Assembly: GCF_001598415.1 (NCBI RefSeq)
Contig: NZ_BCYX01000017.1
Span: 1 to 64,000, forward strand
Length of the DNA stretch: 64,000 bases
Source of the DNA: Sphingomonas mali NBRC 15500
GTDB lineage: Bacteria; Pseudomonadota; Alphaproteobacteria; Sphingomonadales; Sphingomonadaceae
Direction: 5' to 3'
The notes below the pieces were generated by a model, which saw only the letters and a program-made list of their open reading frames with translations, was not told the DNA's origin and did no database searches. Of this stretch, positions 8,224 through 17,035 are shown piece by piece. Made by a program: the position numbers and the translations under genes. Numbering within the stretch: the first letter of the stretch is position 1; every line of letters starts with the position of its first letter.

Positions 8224-8967
8224 ATGGCAGCAACTCCCGCCTGGCCGCCGCGATCGACGCCGCGTTTGTTCGTCGAGACCCAGCTCGCCGAGGGTGCCGA
8301 TGTGCGCGTGGAGGGCGGGCAGGCGCATTATCTATTGTCGGTGCTGCGGCTGAAGGCGGGCGATCCGGTCAAATTGTTCGATGACGCCACCGGCGAGTGG
8401 CTCGGCATCGCCGGCGCGGTCGGCAGGCGCGACCTGATCCTGAACGTCTCGGCGCATCTCCGCGAGCGCGAACCGGTCCCGGATCTGTGGCTATGCGCCG
8501 CCCCGATCAAGAAAGGCCGGATCGACTGGGTCGCCGAGAAAGCGTGCGAGTTGGGCGTCGCCCGGCTGGTGCCGGTGCTGACGCGTCGCACGATGATCGA
8601 CCGGCTCAACCTCGATCGCCTGCGCAGCCACATGATCGAGGCGGCCGAGCAATGCGATCGCACTTCCCTGCCGCAACTGGCCGAGGCGATGAAGCTTGAT
8701 GCCCTGCTTCGCGATTGGCCCGCCGATCGCGCGCTGTTCTTCGCCGATGAAATGGGCGGCGCGCCCGCTGCCGAAGCAATGGCGGCGCATAAAGGACCAG
8801 CGGCGATCCTGATCGGGCCCGAGGGCGGGTTCGACGACGCCGAACGCGAGGCGATCCGCGCGCTTCCCCAGGCGATTGGGATCGGACTAGGTCCACGTAT
8901 CCTCCGCGCGGAAACCGCGGCGGCGGCGGCGGTGACAATCTGGATGTCTGCTGCGGGAGATTGGTGA
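8224..8967 (+). CDS. rsmE: 16S rRNA (uracil-1498-N3)-methyltransferase RsmE
   Basis: This SPOUT-class methyltransferase makes m3U1498 in 16S rRNA. The 247-residue product has an N-terminal PUA-like segment (RLFVETQL, GQAHYLLSVLRLKAGD). Its C-terminal trefoil-knot SAM site shows the hallmark motifs AAILIGPEGGFDDAERE and IGLGPRILRAETAAAAA. The central KKGRIDWVAEKACELGV and the AAEQCDRTSLP loop are also family-specific. It is followed by another CCCTCCC-type hairpin and then the gshA-type ligase. Confidence 0.95.
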   Translation: MAATPAWPPRSTPRLFVETQLAEGADVRVEGGQAHYLLSVLRLKAGDPVKLFDDATGEWLGIAGAVGRRDLILNVSAHLREREPVPDLWLCAAPIKKGRIDWVAEKACELGVARLVPVLTRRTMIDRLNLDRLRSHMIEAAEQCDRTSLPQLAEAMKLDALLRDWPADRALFFADEMGGAPAAEAMAAHKGPAAILIGPEGGFDDAEREAIRALPQAIGIGLGPRILRAETAAAAAVTIWMSAAGDW

Positions 8968-8970
8968 AAC

Positions 8971-8997
8971 TCCCTTTCCCCAAACGGGGGAGGGAGA
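8971..8997. repeat. GC-rich inverted repeat after rsmE
   Basis: CTCCCTTTCCCC faces GGGGGAGGGAG across AAAC. It probably serves as a terminator-like hairpin between rsmE and the ligase gene. Confidence 0.5.
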
Positions 8998-9033
8998 CTA
9001 GCGCGGCGCCTTTTGCGTAGCTACATGCGCGCC

Positions 9034-10407
9034 ATGACGACGAAGACCGTTACGGACACGAACGCAGCGGTCATCGAAGACCGCCAGCAGCTGATCGATT
9101 TTTTCGCAGGGGGAGAGAAGCCGGCCGAGCGCTGGCGGATCGGTACCGAGCATGAGAAATTCGTCTATCGCACTGCCGATCATCGCGCGCCGTCCTGGGA
9201 CGAACCCGGCGGCATTCGCGACCTGCTCAACGGCCTGACCGAGTTCGGCTGGCGACCGGTCGAGGAGAATGGCAAGATCATCGCGCTGACCGGCGCGGAC
9301 GGCTCGGTCAGCCTCGAGCCGGCGGGGCAATTCGAACTGTCGGGCGCCCCACTCGAAAATCTGCATGAGACCTGCGCCGAAACCGGCCGGCACTTGCAGC
9401 AGGTCAAGACGGTCGGCGACCGGCTGGGGCTGGGTTTCCTGGGCATGGGGATGTGGCCGGACAAAGCGCGGCAGGATCTGCCGATCATGCCCAAGGGCCG
9501 CTACGCGATCATGCTGCGCCACATGCCGCGGGTCGGCAGCCTGGGGCTCGACATGATGCTCCGGACCTGCACGATTCAGGTCAATCTGGACTATGCGTCC
9601 GAAGCCGACATGGTGAAGAAATTCCGCGTCGGCCTCGCGCTTCAGCCGCTGGCGACCGCATTGTTCGCTAACTCGCCCTTCACTGAGGGCAAGCCCAACG
9701 GCATGCTGTCGTATCGCAGCCATATCTGGTCGGACACCGATCCCGCGCGCACCGGCATGCTGCCCTTCGTGTTCGAGGACGGGTTCGGTTACGAGCGCTA
9801 CGCCGATTACGCGCTCGATGTGCCGATGTACTTCGTCTACCGCGACGGCCAGTATATCGACGCGGCAGGCCTGAGCTTCCGGGACTTCCTCGACGGCAAG
9901 CTCGAGGTGCTGCCGGGCGAAAAGCCGACGATCGAGGATTGGTCGGATCATCTCTCGACCGCTTTCCCCGAAGTCCGGCTCAAGACTTTCCTCGAGATGC
10001 GCGGCGCCGATGGCGGGCCGTGGGGACGGATCTGCGCGTTACCGGCATTCTGGGTCGGACTGCTCTACGATCAGGGCGCGCTCGACGCGGCATGGGACCT
10101 GGTCAGACATTGGGACATGGCCGAGCGCGAAGATCTACGGAATTCGGTGCCGGCGTTGGCGCTCGACGCGCCGTTGCCAGGCGGCGGCAAGCTCCGGGAT
10201 ATCGCCGGGGAAGTGCTCGATATCGCGCATGCCGGACTGACCGCGCGTGCACGGACCGATGCCGGCGGGACCAACGAGACCGGGTTCCTCGATCCGCTGC
10301 GTGAGGTGGTGCGGTCGGGCAAAGTGCCGGCGCAGATCCTGCTTGACCGCTACAACGGCGAGTGGAGCGGCGACATCTCGAAAATCTATGATGAGATGAG
10401 CTTCTGA
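9034..10407 (+). CDS. gshA: Glutamate-cysteine ligase (GCS2 type)
   Basis: It catalyses the ATP-dependent first step of glutathione synthesis. The 457-residue product matches the alphaproteobacterial/plant-type family (GCS2). It has WRIGTEHEKFVY near residue 38-49 for substrate and Mg binding, then VSLEPAGQFELSGAPLENLHET, GMGMWPD, and MLRTCTIQVNLDYASEADMVKKFRVGLALQPLATALFANSPF. The ATG at 9034 is chosen because MTTKTVTDTNAAVIEDRQQL is a normal start; an ATG at 9025 is also open. Its stop codon overlaps the ATG of the next small gene by one base (TGATG). The glyoxalase operon at 44.5-46.8 kb uses its product. Confidence 0.94.
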   Translation: MTTKTVTDTNAAVIEDRQQLIDFFAGGEKPAERWRIGTEHEKFVYRTADHRAPSWDEPGGIRDLLNGLTEFGWRPVEENGKIIALTGADGSVSLEPAGQFELSGAPLENLHETCAETGRHLQQVKTVGDRLGLGFLGMGMWPDKARQDLPIMPKGRYAIMLRHMPRVGSLGLDMMLRTCTIQVNLDYASEADMVKKFRVGLALQPLATALFANSPFTEGKPNGMLSYRSHIWSDTDPARTGMLPFVFEDGFGYERYADYALDVPMYFVYRDGQYIDAAGLSFRDFLDGKLEVLPGEKPTIEDWSDHLSTAFPEVRLKTFLEMRGADGGPWGRICALPAFWVGLLYDQGALDAAWDLVRHWDMAEREDLRNSVPALALDAPLPGGGKLRDIAGEVLDIAHAGLTARARTDAGGTNETGFLDPLREVVRSGKVPAQILLDRYNGEWSGDISKIYDEMSF

Positions 10408-10670
10408 TGGCCGGACCGCGGTCGGTTGCCGCGGTCATCTGTCTTATCGCGGTGATTACCGGATTAGCGGTCGCGACCCTGGAAAACGGGCGGATGACGA
10501 TCGCGGTTCGGGCAATCGAACGACGCTCGCGATCGTTCTGGCGCCCGGTCTTCCTGACCTGGCGCGATTATGCTCGGCTCTGTCCGGGCGGTCCCCATCT
10601 GCACCGTGCGCTGGCCGCCAGCGTGGTGGCGATGGCAGGGGCGATCGGCCTCATGCTGTGTCTGGCGTGA
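10407..10670 (+). CDS. Small two-helix membrane protein, unknown
   Basis: The 87-residue product has two hydrophobic helices (residues about 7-24, SVAAVICLIAVITGLAV, and about 68-86, SVVAMAGAIGLMLCLA), joined by an Arg-rich loop with RRSRSFWRPVFLTWRDYARLC. It is coupled to the ligase gene by a one-base overlap. Its last 20 bases overlap the 3' end of the convergent methyltransferase-like gene. I recognise no family. Coupling is the main evidence that it is real. Confidence 0.5.
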   Translation: MAGPRSVAAVICLIAVITGLAVATLENGRMTIAVRAIERRSRSFWRPVFLTWRDYARLCPGGPHLHRALAASVVAMAGAIGLMLCLA

Positions 10671-11967
10671 CCACTGCCGACTTGCCGCTGATCCAGCGGA
10701 AGAAGCGCGGCACCGGGCCGTTACGCTCCATCCACTGATAATATTCCTCGTAAGCCGGGTCGGCGCGCAGATGGCGCTCCTCGGTCCGCGCGCGCCAGTA
10801 ATAGATGCCGGCGATGATGCCCATGATCGCCGTCGACCGCACCGCGTCGAGCCAACTGCCGGTGGTGAGCAGCGGCACGGTCGCGATCAGCCAGAACAGG
10901 TTCTTGGAGAGATAGGCAGGGTGGCGCGAAAGAGCATAAGGCCCGTTGGTCAGGATGCCGCGGTTGGTCAGGTTGGAGAAGCGGATGCCGAACGTGACCG
11001 TCGCCCAGGCGTAGATCGCGGTCAGCAGCACCAGCAGGGTGCCGATGCCGACAAGCAGCACCGGATAACCGGCAAACCAGGTCGACCAGCCGGCTTCGCC
11101 ATAAGTGCCCGGATGATAATCGAGCGGGCCGTTATCGCCCATCAGCACGAAAGGCGGGTAGCAGATCAGCGCCGCCATCCAGCCCGCGGCATAGGGATTG
11201 GCGGTGCGGATGTGCGAATCGAGCGGGCGTAGCGCGAGTAGATAGCCGGCGGTGGCGAACGCGACATCGACCAGGAACATGAACGTGATCAGCCAATTGG
11301 CCAACGCCACCGGGCTGGCGAACACCCGGCTGAAATCGCCGCGCACGAAATCGCCGAACCCTGGCGGTACGATCGCCAGCATGAAGGCGGTGAAGAACAT
11401 CTTCACCCCCCAGCTCTTGAGGTGGTTCCAGATCGCTTCCTTGTCGATCGGTTCCTTGAGCCCCATCATCCACGCGCCGAGCGCCCAACAGCCGTCCTTG
11501 GGCTCGATCATGCGGCGATCGAGCCACAGCGTGTAGGGGATCGACAGCACGAACAGTGCCGGCGCCGCCCACATGAAGCACCACATCGAGAATTGGAAAT
11601 TGCCTTCCCAATAAAAGCGCCCGACCGCGTAGAGGCAGGCGATCCCCGCCCAGGTCAGCCACAGCCCGGCGAGCTTGGTGATCGAGATGTCGAGCGTCTC
11701 GCGCCACGGTTTGGGGTTGGCCCAGTCGATCCCGGTCGACGGATTGCGGTGGACCTTGTCGACGAACACCGACCACAGCACCATCGGTAGCCCGGTCGCG
11801 GCGACGTTGATCAGCGCGGCATAGGGTCCGTCCATTCCGAACCAGCGCGCGATCGCGATCCAGGTGAATAGCCCGGCCAGCCCGGATATGCCGGTCCCGG
11901 TCGACACGGCGGACTTGGGGCGCGGATCGGCCTTGGCGGCCGTGCCCAATGCTGGGTCGTGATACAT
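10651..11967 (-). CDS. ICMT/PEMT-like membrane methyltransferase
   Basis: The polytopic membrane protein has 438 residues and about ten hydrophobic segments. Its C-terminal third has the isoprenylcysteine carboxyl methyltransferase pattern: NRGILTNGPYALSRHPAYLSKNL, then hydrophobic helices and RARTEERHLRADPAYEEYYQW. The N-terminal two thirds (WFGMDGPYAALINVAATGLPM, WLTWAGIACLYAVGRFYWEG) is an extra membrane domain not present in the usual 150-250-residue family members. I chose the ATG at 11967 because the longer open frame runs through the tRNA-Gly gene and cannot be all coding. The substrate is unknown. Confidence 0.7.
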   Translation of the reverse strand: MYHDPALGTAAKADPRPKSAVSTGTGISGLAGLFTWIAIARWFGMDGPYAALINVAATGLPMVLWSVFVDKVHRNPSTGIDWANPKPWRETLDISITKLAGLWLTWAGIACLYAVGRFYWEGNFQFSMWCFMWAAPALFVLSIPYTLWLDRRMIEPKDGCWALGAWMMGLKEPIDKEAIWNHLKSWGVKMFFTAFMLAIVPPGFGDFVRGDFSRVFASPVALANWLITFMFLVDVAFATAGYLLALRPLDSHIRTANPYAAGWMAALICYPPFVLMGDNGPLDYHPGTYGEAGWSTWFAGYPVLLVGIGTLLVLLTAIYAWATVTFGIRFSNLTNRGILTNGPYALSRHPAYLSKNLFWLIATVPLLTTGSWLDAVRSTAIMGIIAGIYYWRARTEERHLRADPAYEEYYQWMERNGPVPRFFRWISGKSAVVTPDTA

Positions 11968-12068
11968 GCGCGCGGGGATACGCGCGGAATGGTAAGCAAG
12001 CCGTGAAGGATGTCCGGGTTGCATGGGCGCGGCGGACTCGCTAGTTCCCCGCTTCGCTCCGGCGACGG

Positions 12069-12142
12069 GCGGGTATAGCACAATGGTAGTGCAGCAGCCT
12101 TCCAAGCTGAATACACGGGTTCGATTCCCGTTACCCGCTCCA
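12069..12142 (+). tRNA. tRNA-Gly (anticodon TCC)
   Basis: The acceptor arm GCGGGTA pairs with TACCCGC, followed by T and an encoded CCA. The D-arm is AGCACAATGGTAGTGC, the anticodon loop is CTTCCAA with TCC in the centre, and the T-arm is CGGGTTCGATTCCCG. Length is 74 with CCA, and all four arms are intact. Confidence 0.97.
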
Positions 12143-12368
12143 ACCTCATAGCAGCGACCGAGCGCCCGCTGCTGACGCGGCCTCTGTTCCGACATTCGAC
12201 CGTGCGTCTTGACGCCTGCCTTTTCACGGCCCGGGGGACAACCGGCAGTTCGCCTAATCGATCGAGATCCGGTGAAATACGAACAGCCAAGGCTACGCTG
12301 CATCGTTCATGAATGGGAACGCGACGGGCCGTGCGTTCGCTTGGCTCGATATCGGCGAGGAGGGTTGG

Positions 12369-12755
12369 ATGATCGACCATATCGGCATCGGGGCGAGCGA
12401 TTTCGACGCATCCAGGCGCTTTTACGACGCGGCGTTGTCGGCGCTGGATTTCGGCATGATCATGGAAGTGTTGTCGGAACAGAGCGGTGGCTATCATGGC
12501 ATCGGCTACGGCAAGGACGGCAAACCGTTCTTTTGGCTCGGCGATGATGGTCCTCGCGGCACCGGCATGCATATCGCCTTTTCAGCGGCTTCGCGATCGC
12601 AGGTCGATGCCTTTTACGCCGCGGCGCTGGGCGCCGGCGGCAAGGACAATGGCGCGCCCGGACTTCGCCCGCATTACCACCCGAATTACTACGCCGCGTT
12701 CGTCATCGATCCCGATGGCCTCAACGTCGAGGCGGTGTGTCACACGCCCGGATGA
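12369..12755 (+). CDS. VOC-superfamily (glyoxalase/bleomycin resistance-like) protein
   Basis: The 128-residue single-domain vicinal-oxygen-chelate protein opens MIDHIGIGASDFDASRRFYDAAL and ends with AAFVIDPDGLNVEAVCH, giving the metal-binding His near residue 4 and Glu near 123 typical of the fold. GAGGAG lies six bases upstream of the ATG at 12369. The substrate is unknown. It is convergent with the ThDP-enzyme gene, separated by a hairpin at 12770-12789. Confidence 0.8.
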   Translation: MIDHIGIGASDFDASRRFYDAALSALDFGMIMEVLSEQSGGYHGIGYGKDGKPFFWLGDDGPRGTGMHIAFSAASRSQVDAFYAAALGAGGKDNGAPGLRPHYHPNYYAAFVIDPDGLNVEAVCHTPG

Positions 12756-12769
12756 TGTCCGGACGATCT

Positions 12770-12789
12770 GTCGGGCAGTTCGGCCCGAC
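12770..12789. terminator. Hairpin between convergent genes
   Basis: GTCGGGC (12770-12776) pairs with GCCCGAC (12783-12789). It lies between the ends of two convergent genes. No T-run follows on either strand, so a terminator role is only suggested. Confidence 0.35.
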
Positions 12790-12794
12790 CGTCG

Positions 12795-14456
12795 CTAGCC
12801 TTTCTTCTCCGCCGCGGCCCTGAGTCCATCCAGCGTCGCGGTCGGCGTGATCGCCTGGCTGTCGAGATGGCAATGCAGGATCGCCGGCTTGCCGCTGGCG
12901 AGTGCGCGTTCGAACGCGGGGGCGAATTCGGCGGTGGTGGTCACCGTCTCGCCATGGCCGCCATAGGCACGCGCCAATGCGGCGAAGTCGGGATTGGTGA
13001 GATCGGTCGCCGAGATGCGTCCGGGAAAGGTCTTTTCCTGGTGCATGCGGATCGTGCCGTAAATGCCGTTGTCGATCAGCACGACGATCAGCGGGATGCC
13101 GTGATGGACCGCTGTAGCGAATTCCTGGCCGTTCATCAGGAAGTCGCCGTCGCCGGCGATGGTCAGCGCGATGCTGTCGGGTTTTTGCCGCTTGGCCATC
13201 ACGCCGGCGGGTAGGCCATAGCCCATCGATCCGCTGGTCGGCGCGAGTTGTGTGCCGAAGTCGCGGAAGCGGTAGTAGCGATGGATCCAGCTCGCGAAAT
13301 TGCCCGCGCCGTTGCAGATCGTCGCATCGGGCGGCAGCCGGTCGCGCAGCCACGCCATGACGTCGCCATATTGGAAATCGCCCGGCACGGCGGGCGGGGT
13401 GTCGGACCAAGCCAGGTAATCGGCGCGTGCCGCCTCGAGATTGGCTGACCAGGTCGGATTGGCCTCGATGCCGTCGAGTGCCGCGAAGAAGGCCGGCGGC
13501 GTGGCGTTGATCGCGAGCACCGGCTGATAGACGCGGCCGAGTTCGAGCGGGTCGGGATGGACGTGGACGAGTTGCTGCGCAGAGGCAGGAATGCCGAGCA
13601 ACGTATAGGATTGCGAGGCGATTTCCGACATCCGCCCGCCGATCAACAGGACGAGGTCAGCGGCCTTGATGCGTTCGATCAGCTTGGGATTGGGCGCGAG
13701 ACCAAGGTCGCCGATGAAATGGTCGTCGGTCGCGGGGAAGAGCGGCGCGCGACGGAATTGCGCGGCGACGGGCAGGTCGAAGCGATGCGCGAAGGCGACC
13801 ATCGCGTCGCGCGCTTCCGGCGTCCAGCGCGAGCCGCCGACGATCGCGACGGGGTTGTTTGCGCTCGCGAGCAACTCGCCGAGCCGGTCGATATCGGCAG
13901 GGGCAGGGGCGGTCTCGACGGGATCGACGCGCGGCGCATCGGCCACCTCCGCCATATCGTCGAGCATGTCCTCCGGGAGCGCGATCACCACCGGGCCCGG
14001 CCGTCCCTGCATGGCGACGCGGAAGGCGCGGGCGATGATCTCCGGGATGCGCGCGGCATCGTCGATCTCGACCACCCATTTCGCCAACGCGCCGAACGCT
14101 GCGCGATAATCGAGCTCCTGGAACGCCTCGCGGTCGCGCATGCCGCGCTCGATCTGGCCGACGAACAGGATCAACGGAGTCGAATCCTGCATCGCGATAT
14201 GCAGGCCGGGCGAGGCGTTGGTCGCGCCCGGCCCACGCGTCACGAAACAGATGCCCGGACGGCCGGTCAGCTTGCCGTACGCCTCGGCCATCATCGCCGC
14301 GCCACCCTCGGCGCGACAGGTCAGCAGATCGATCCCGCTGCCGATCAGCGCGTCGAGCACCGACAGATAGCTTTCGCCAGGCACGCAGGTGGCGCGATCG
14401 ACGCCTTGCGCGATCAACTGGTCGACCAGGATGCGGGCTGCGGTACGCTCACTCAT
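12795..14456 (-). CDS. ThDP-dependent enzyme, acetolactate synthase-like (possible 2-oxo acid decarboxylase)
   Basis: The 553-residue product has the three-domain layout of the POX/ALS family. The catalytic Glu is in TCRAEGGAAMMAEAYGKLTG near residue 43, followed by a central Rossmann-like domain (NNPVAIVGGSRWT). The C-terminal ThDP site has GDGDFLMNGQEFATAV, with the Asn about 28 residues later in DNGIYGTIRMHQ. No small regulatory ALS subunit is encoded nearby. The ATG overlaps the stop codon of the upstream aldehyde dehydrogenase gene (ATGA), so the two are coupled. That pairing points to a keto-acid decarboxylase feeding an aldehyde dehydrogenase rather than branched-chain amino acid synthesis; the substrate is an inference. 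Confidence 0.85.
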   Translation of the reverse strand: MSERTAARILVDQLIAQGVDRATCVPGESYLSVLDALIGSGIDLLTCRAEGGAAMMAEAYGKLTGRPGICFVTRGPGATNASPGLHIAMQDSTPLILFVGQIERGMRDREAFQELDYRAAFGALAKWVVEIDDAARIPEIIARAFRVAMQGRPGPVVIALPEDMLDDMAEVADAPRVDPVETAPAPADIDRLGELLASANNPVAIVGGSRWTPEARDAMVAFAHRFDLPVAAQFRRAPLFPATDDHFIGDLGLAPNPKLIERIKAADLVLLIGGRMSEIASQSYTLLGIPASAQQLVHVHPDPLELGRVYQPVLAINATPPAFFAALDGIEANPTWSANLEAARADYLAWSDTPPAVPGDFQYGDVMAWLRDRLPPDATICNGAGNFASWIHRYYRFRDFGTQLAPTSGSMGYGLPAGVMAKRQKPDSIALTIAGDGDFLMNGQEFATAVHHGIPLIVVLIDNGIYGTIRMHQEKTFPGRISATDLTNPDFAALARAYGGHGETVTTTAEFAPAFERALASGKPAILHCHLDSQAITPTATLDGLRAAAEKKG

Positions 14457-15886
14457 GCGATGTGCACCGCCTTGGTGGTGAGGTGCGCCATGATGCCCTC
14501 CGGACCGTCCTCGGAGCCGAAGCCCGATTCCTTCATCCCGCCGAACGGCGCGTCGGGCCAGGTCATCCGAACCTGGTTGATTGCCAACATCCCGGCCTCG
14601 ACCGTTTCGGCCAGCAGATTCTGGCGCCGACCGCTCTCGGTGAAGCAATAAGCGGCAAGACCGAAGGGCAGGCGGTTGGCCTCGGCGATCGCGTCCTCGA
14701 CCGTGCCGAACGGACGGATCAAGGCGAGCGGGCCGAATGGCTCGTCGTTCATCGCCTTGGCTTCCAAGGGCACATCGGCGATCACCGTCGGCTGGAAGAA
14801 GAAGCCGCCGTCTTTATCCTGGCGCTCGCCGCCGGCGAGCACACGTGCGCCGATCGATCGCGCATCCTCGACCAGCGCGGCGATCGTGTCGGGGCGGCGT
14901 GGATTGGCCAGCGGGCCCATCTGGTTGGCGGCGTCGAGGCCGCTGCCGATCTGCATCTTCTTCGTGCGCTCGGCGAACCCCTGGACGAACTTCTCGTAGA
15001 TGCCGTCCTGAACGTGGAAGCGAGTCGGCGCGACGCAGACTTGGCCGGCATTTCTGAACTTGTGCGTGACGAGGATGTCGAGCGTCTTTTCGAGGTCGCA
15101 ATCGTCGAACACCAGCACCGGCGCGTGGCCGCCCAATTCCATCGTCATCCGCATCACACTGTCCGACGCCAGCTTCATCAGATGCTTGCCGACCGGCACC
15201 GAGCCCGTGAAGCTCAGCTTGCGCGTGACCGGCGAGGCGAGCAGGTGGCGCGAGATCATGTCGGGCACGCCGAACACGATCTGCGCGACATTGCCGGGCA
15301 GGCCGGCATCCTGGAAGCAGCGCATGATCTCGACCGCCGAGCCCGGGGTCTCTTCGCTCGGCTTGAGGATAATCGAGCAGCCCGCGGCGATGGCGGGCGC
15401 GATCTTGCGGACGACGTTCAGGGCCGGGAAATTCCACGCGCAGAAGGCGGCGACCGGCCCGACCGGGTGGTGCAGCACCATCGAGCGCATGCCCGGGGCG
15501 CGCATCAGCACGCGGCCATAGACGCGCACCGCTTCGCCGGCATGGAATTCGAGCATCGCGGCGGCGGCCATGACTTCGCCCTTGGCCTCGGCGACTGGCT
15601 TGCCTTCCTCCATCGTCGCGATGCGGGCGATCGCGTCGGCGCGCTCGCGAACCAAGGCAGCGGTCTTGTTGAGCACGGCGGCGCGCTGCTCGGGGACGAC
15701 CGCGCGCCACGCCTCGAATCCCTTTTGCGCGGCGGCGAGCGCGCGGTCGAGATCGGCGGCGGTGGCCAGCGGCAGATCGGCCTGGCCCGTGCCCGTCGCG
15801 GGGTTGAGCACCGAGTGCACGTCGCGGCCGTCCCCGGTCAGCCACTCGCCGTCGATATAGAGGCCGAGCTTGGCGGAATAGGTCAT
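14453..15886 (-). CDS. NAD(P)-dependent succinate-semialdehyde-type aldehyde dehydrogenase
   Basis: The 477-residue aldehyde dehydrogenase has FCAWNFPALNVVRKIAPAIA, the SFTGSVPVGKHLM nucleotide-binding turn, the catalytic Glu in MELGGHAPVLVFDDCDLE, the catalytic Cys in NAGQVCVAPTRF, and C-terminal EPFGPLALI and GMKESGFGSEDGPEGI. The last block is typical of the GabD / succinate-semialdehyde branch. AGGAG lies ten bases upstream of the ATG at 15886. It overlaps the ThDP-enzyme gene by 4 bases and so is first in a two-gene operon. Confidence 0.88.
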   Translation of the reverse strand: MTYSAKLGLYIDGEWLTGDGRDVHSVLNPATGTGQADLPLATAADLDRALAAAQKGFEAWRAVVPEQRAAVLNKTAALVRERADAIARIATMEEGKPVAEAKGEVMAAAAMLEFHAGEAVRVYGRVLMRAPGMRSMVLHHPVGPVAAFCAWNFPALNVVRKIAPAIAAGCSIILKPSEETPGSAVEIMRCFQDAGLPGNVAQIVFGVPDMISRHLLASPVTRKLSFTGSVPVGKHLMKLASDSVMRMTMELGGHAPVLVFDDCDLEKTLDILVTHKFRNAGQVCVAPTRFHVQDGIYEKFVQGFAERTKKMQIGSGLDAANQMGPLANPRRPDTIAALVEDARSIGARVLAGGERQDKDGGFFFQPTVIADVPLEAKAMNDEPFGPLALIRPFGTVEDAIAEANRLPFGLAAYCFTESGRRQNLLAETVEAGMLAINQVRMTWPDAPFGGMKESGFGSEDGPEGIMAHLTTKAVHIA

Positions 15887-15976
15887 TGGGGGACTCCTGA
15901 GGGCGGGGGATTTGCCGCTCATCTAGGGTTCCGATCCGTTCGGGGCAATCGTGACGCTAACGGTCAGGTATAGACG

Positions 15977-17035
15977 TCAGGCAATCGGTGCCGGATCGCC
16001 CTCGACGAGTTCGCGCCACAGCATCACCAGCACCGCCATCGTCGCGGGACCGACGAACAGGCCGAGCAGCCCCAGTGTCTCGACGCCGCCGAGAATGCCG
16101 ACCAAGGCCCAGAAGAACGGCAGCCGCGTCGCGCTGCCGATCAAGGCGGGACGGACGAAATGGCCGGCGACGAATTCGGCGGCGAAACCGATCACGACGA
16201 CCGCGATCGCGCCGCCGGGCGATCCCTGACCGAGCAGCAGCAAGGCGGCGATCCCGAACGCGACCGGCGCGCCGAACGGGATCATCGCGGCGATCGCGGT
16301 GACCGCGCCGAGCAGGATGGGGTGCGGCACGCCGAGGAAGACATACACTAACGTCATGACCACGCCGAAGCCGAGCCCGACCAGCACCAGCCCGTCGATC
16401 GTCCCGCGGACCGAGGCGAGCGCCTGCTGTCCGATCCGCTCGCCTTGCGGCCCAAGCAGTTTGGCGCTGGCGGTGCGGAATTGCGCTGCCAGCGCATCGC
16501 GGTCGCGGATCAGGAAGAACAAGGCGATCAGCGTGAAGCCGAACACCACCGCTCGATGAACCAGCCCGAAGCCGAGCAACCGCGCCTGCGCGCCGAGCAG
16601 GGTGTGGCTCAGCACCTCGAAATGGTGATTGGCGGCTTCGGGCGGGGCCAGGTTCGTCTGCCACCAGCCGATCGCCTCTGCGCTGAACGGCAGATTGGCG
16701 AGCCAGACCGGAGGCGGCACGCCGTGCAGCCGCGCATCGCTTACCCAGGCCGCGACATCGTGTGCCTCTCGCGCGGCCTGCGCGATACCGATCGCGATCG
16801 GCGCGAGCACGATCACCGCAAAGCCCAGCGTGAAGGCCGCCGCGACGAGGTTGGGCCGCGGAAACCGGTGCTCGGCGCGCTGGACGAGCGGATCTACCGC
16901 GACCGCGATGACCACCGCCCACACCACGGCAGGCAGGAAGGCGTGGATGACCCACAGACCGAGCAGGCCCAGCAGGACGATCAGGGTCAGCCGGATGGCC
17001 GATTGGCGCTTGGGCGGTAAGGGCGTGCCGGTCAT
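15977..17035 (-). CDS. AI-2E family (PerM/TqsA-like) transporter
   Basis: The 352-residue membrane protein has about eight hydrophobic segments with the family pattern: LTLIVLLGLLGLWVIHAFLPAVVWAVVIAVAVDPLV at the N-terminus, a soluble middle (residues about 90-170), and the C-terminal GVPHPILLGAVTAIAAMIPFGAPVAFG and VGGVETLGLLGLFVGPATMA-like strings. Members export autoinducer-2, ions or small solutes; the substrate here is unknown. Its ATG overlaps the stop of the S-adenosylmethionine decarboxylase gene by 4 bases. It is therefore the last gene of the 16-24 kb array. Confidence 0.85.
   Translation of the reverse strand: MTGTPLPPKRQSAIRLTLIVLLGLLGLWVIHAFLPAVVWAVVIAVAVDPLVQRAEHRFPRPNLVAAAFTLGFAVIVLAPIAIGIAQAAREAHDVAAWVSDARLHGVPPPVWLANLPFSAEAIGWWQTNLAPPEAANHHFEVLSHTLLGAQARLLGFGLVHRAVVFGFTLIALFFLIRDRDALAAQFRTASAKLLGPQGERIGQQALASVRGTIDGLVLVGLGFGVVMTLVYVFLGVPHPILLGAVTAIAAMIPFGAPVAFGIAALLLLGQGSPGGAIAVVVIGFAAEFVAGHFVRPALIGSATRLPFFWALVGILGGVETLGLLGLFVGPATMAVLVMLWRELVEGDPAPIA

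Noticed and set aside
10651-12303. A 550-codon frame for the ICMT-like gene
   Set aside because: It would run antisense through the intact tRNA-Gly gene at 12069-12142. The product is cut back to the ATG at 11967.
12795-14456. Acetolactate synthase (ilvB/ilvI) for branched-chain amino acids
   Set aside because: No small subunit or ilvC is near, and the gene is coupled to an aldehyde dehydrogenase.
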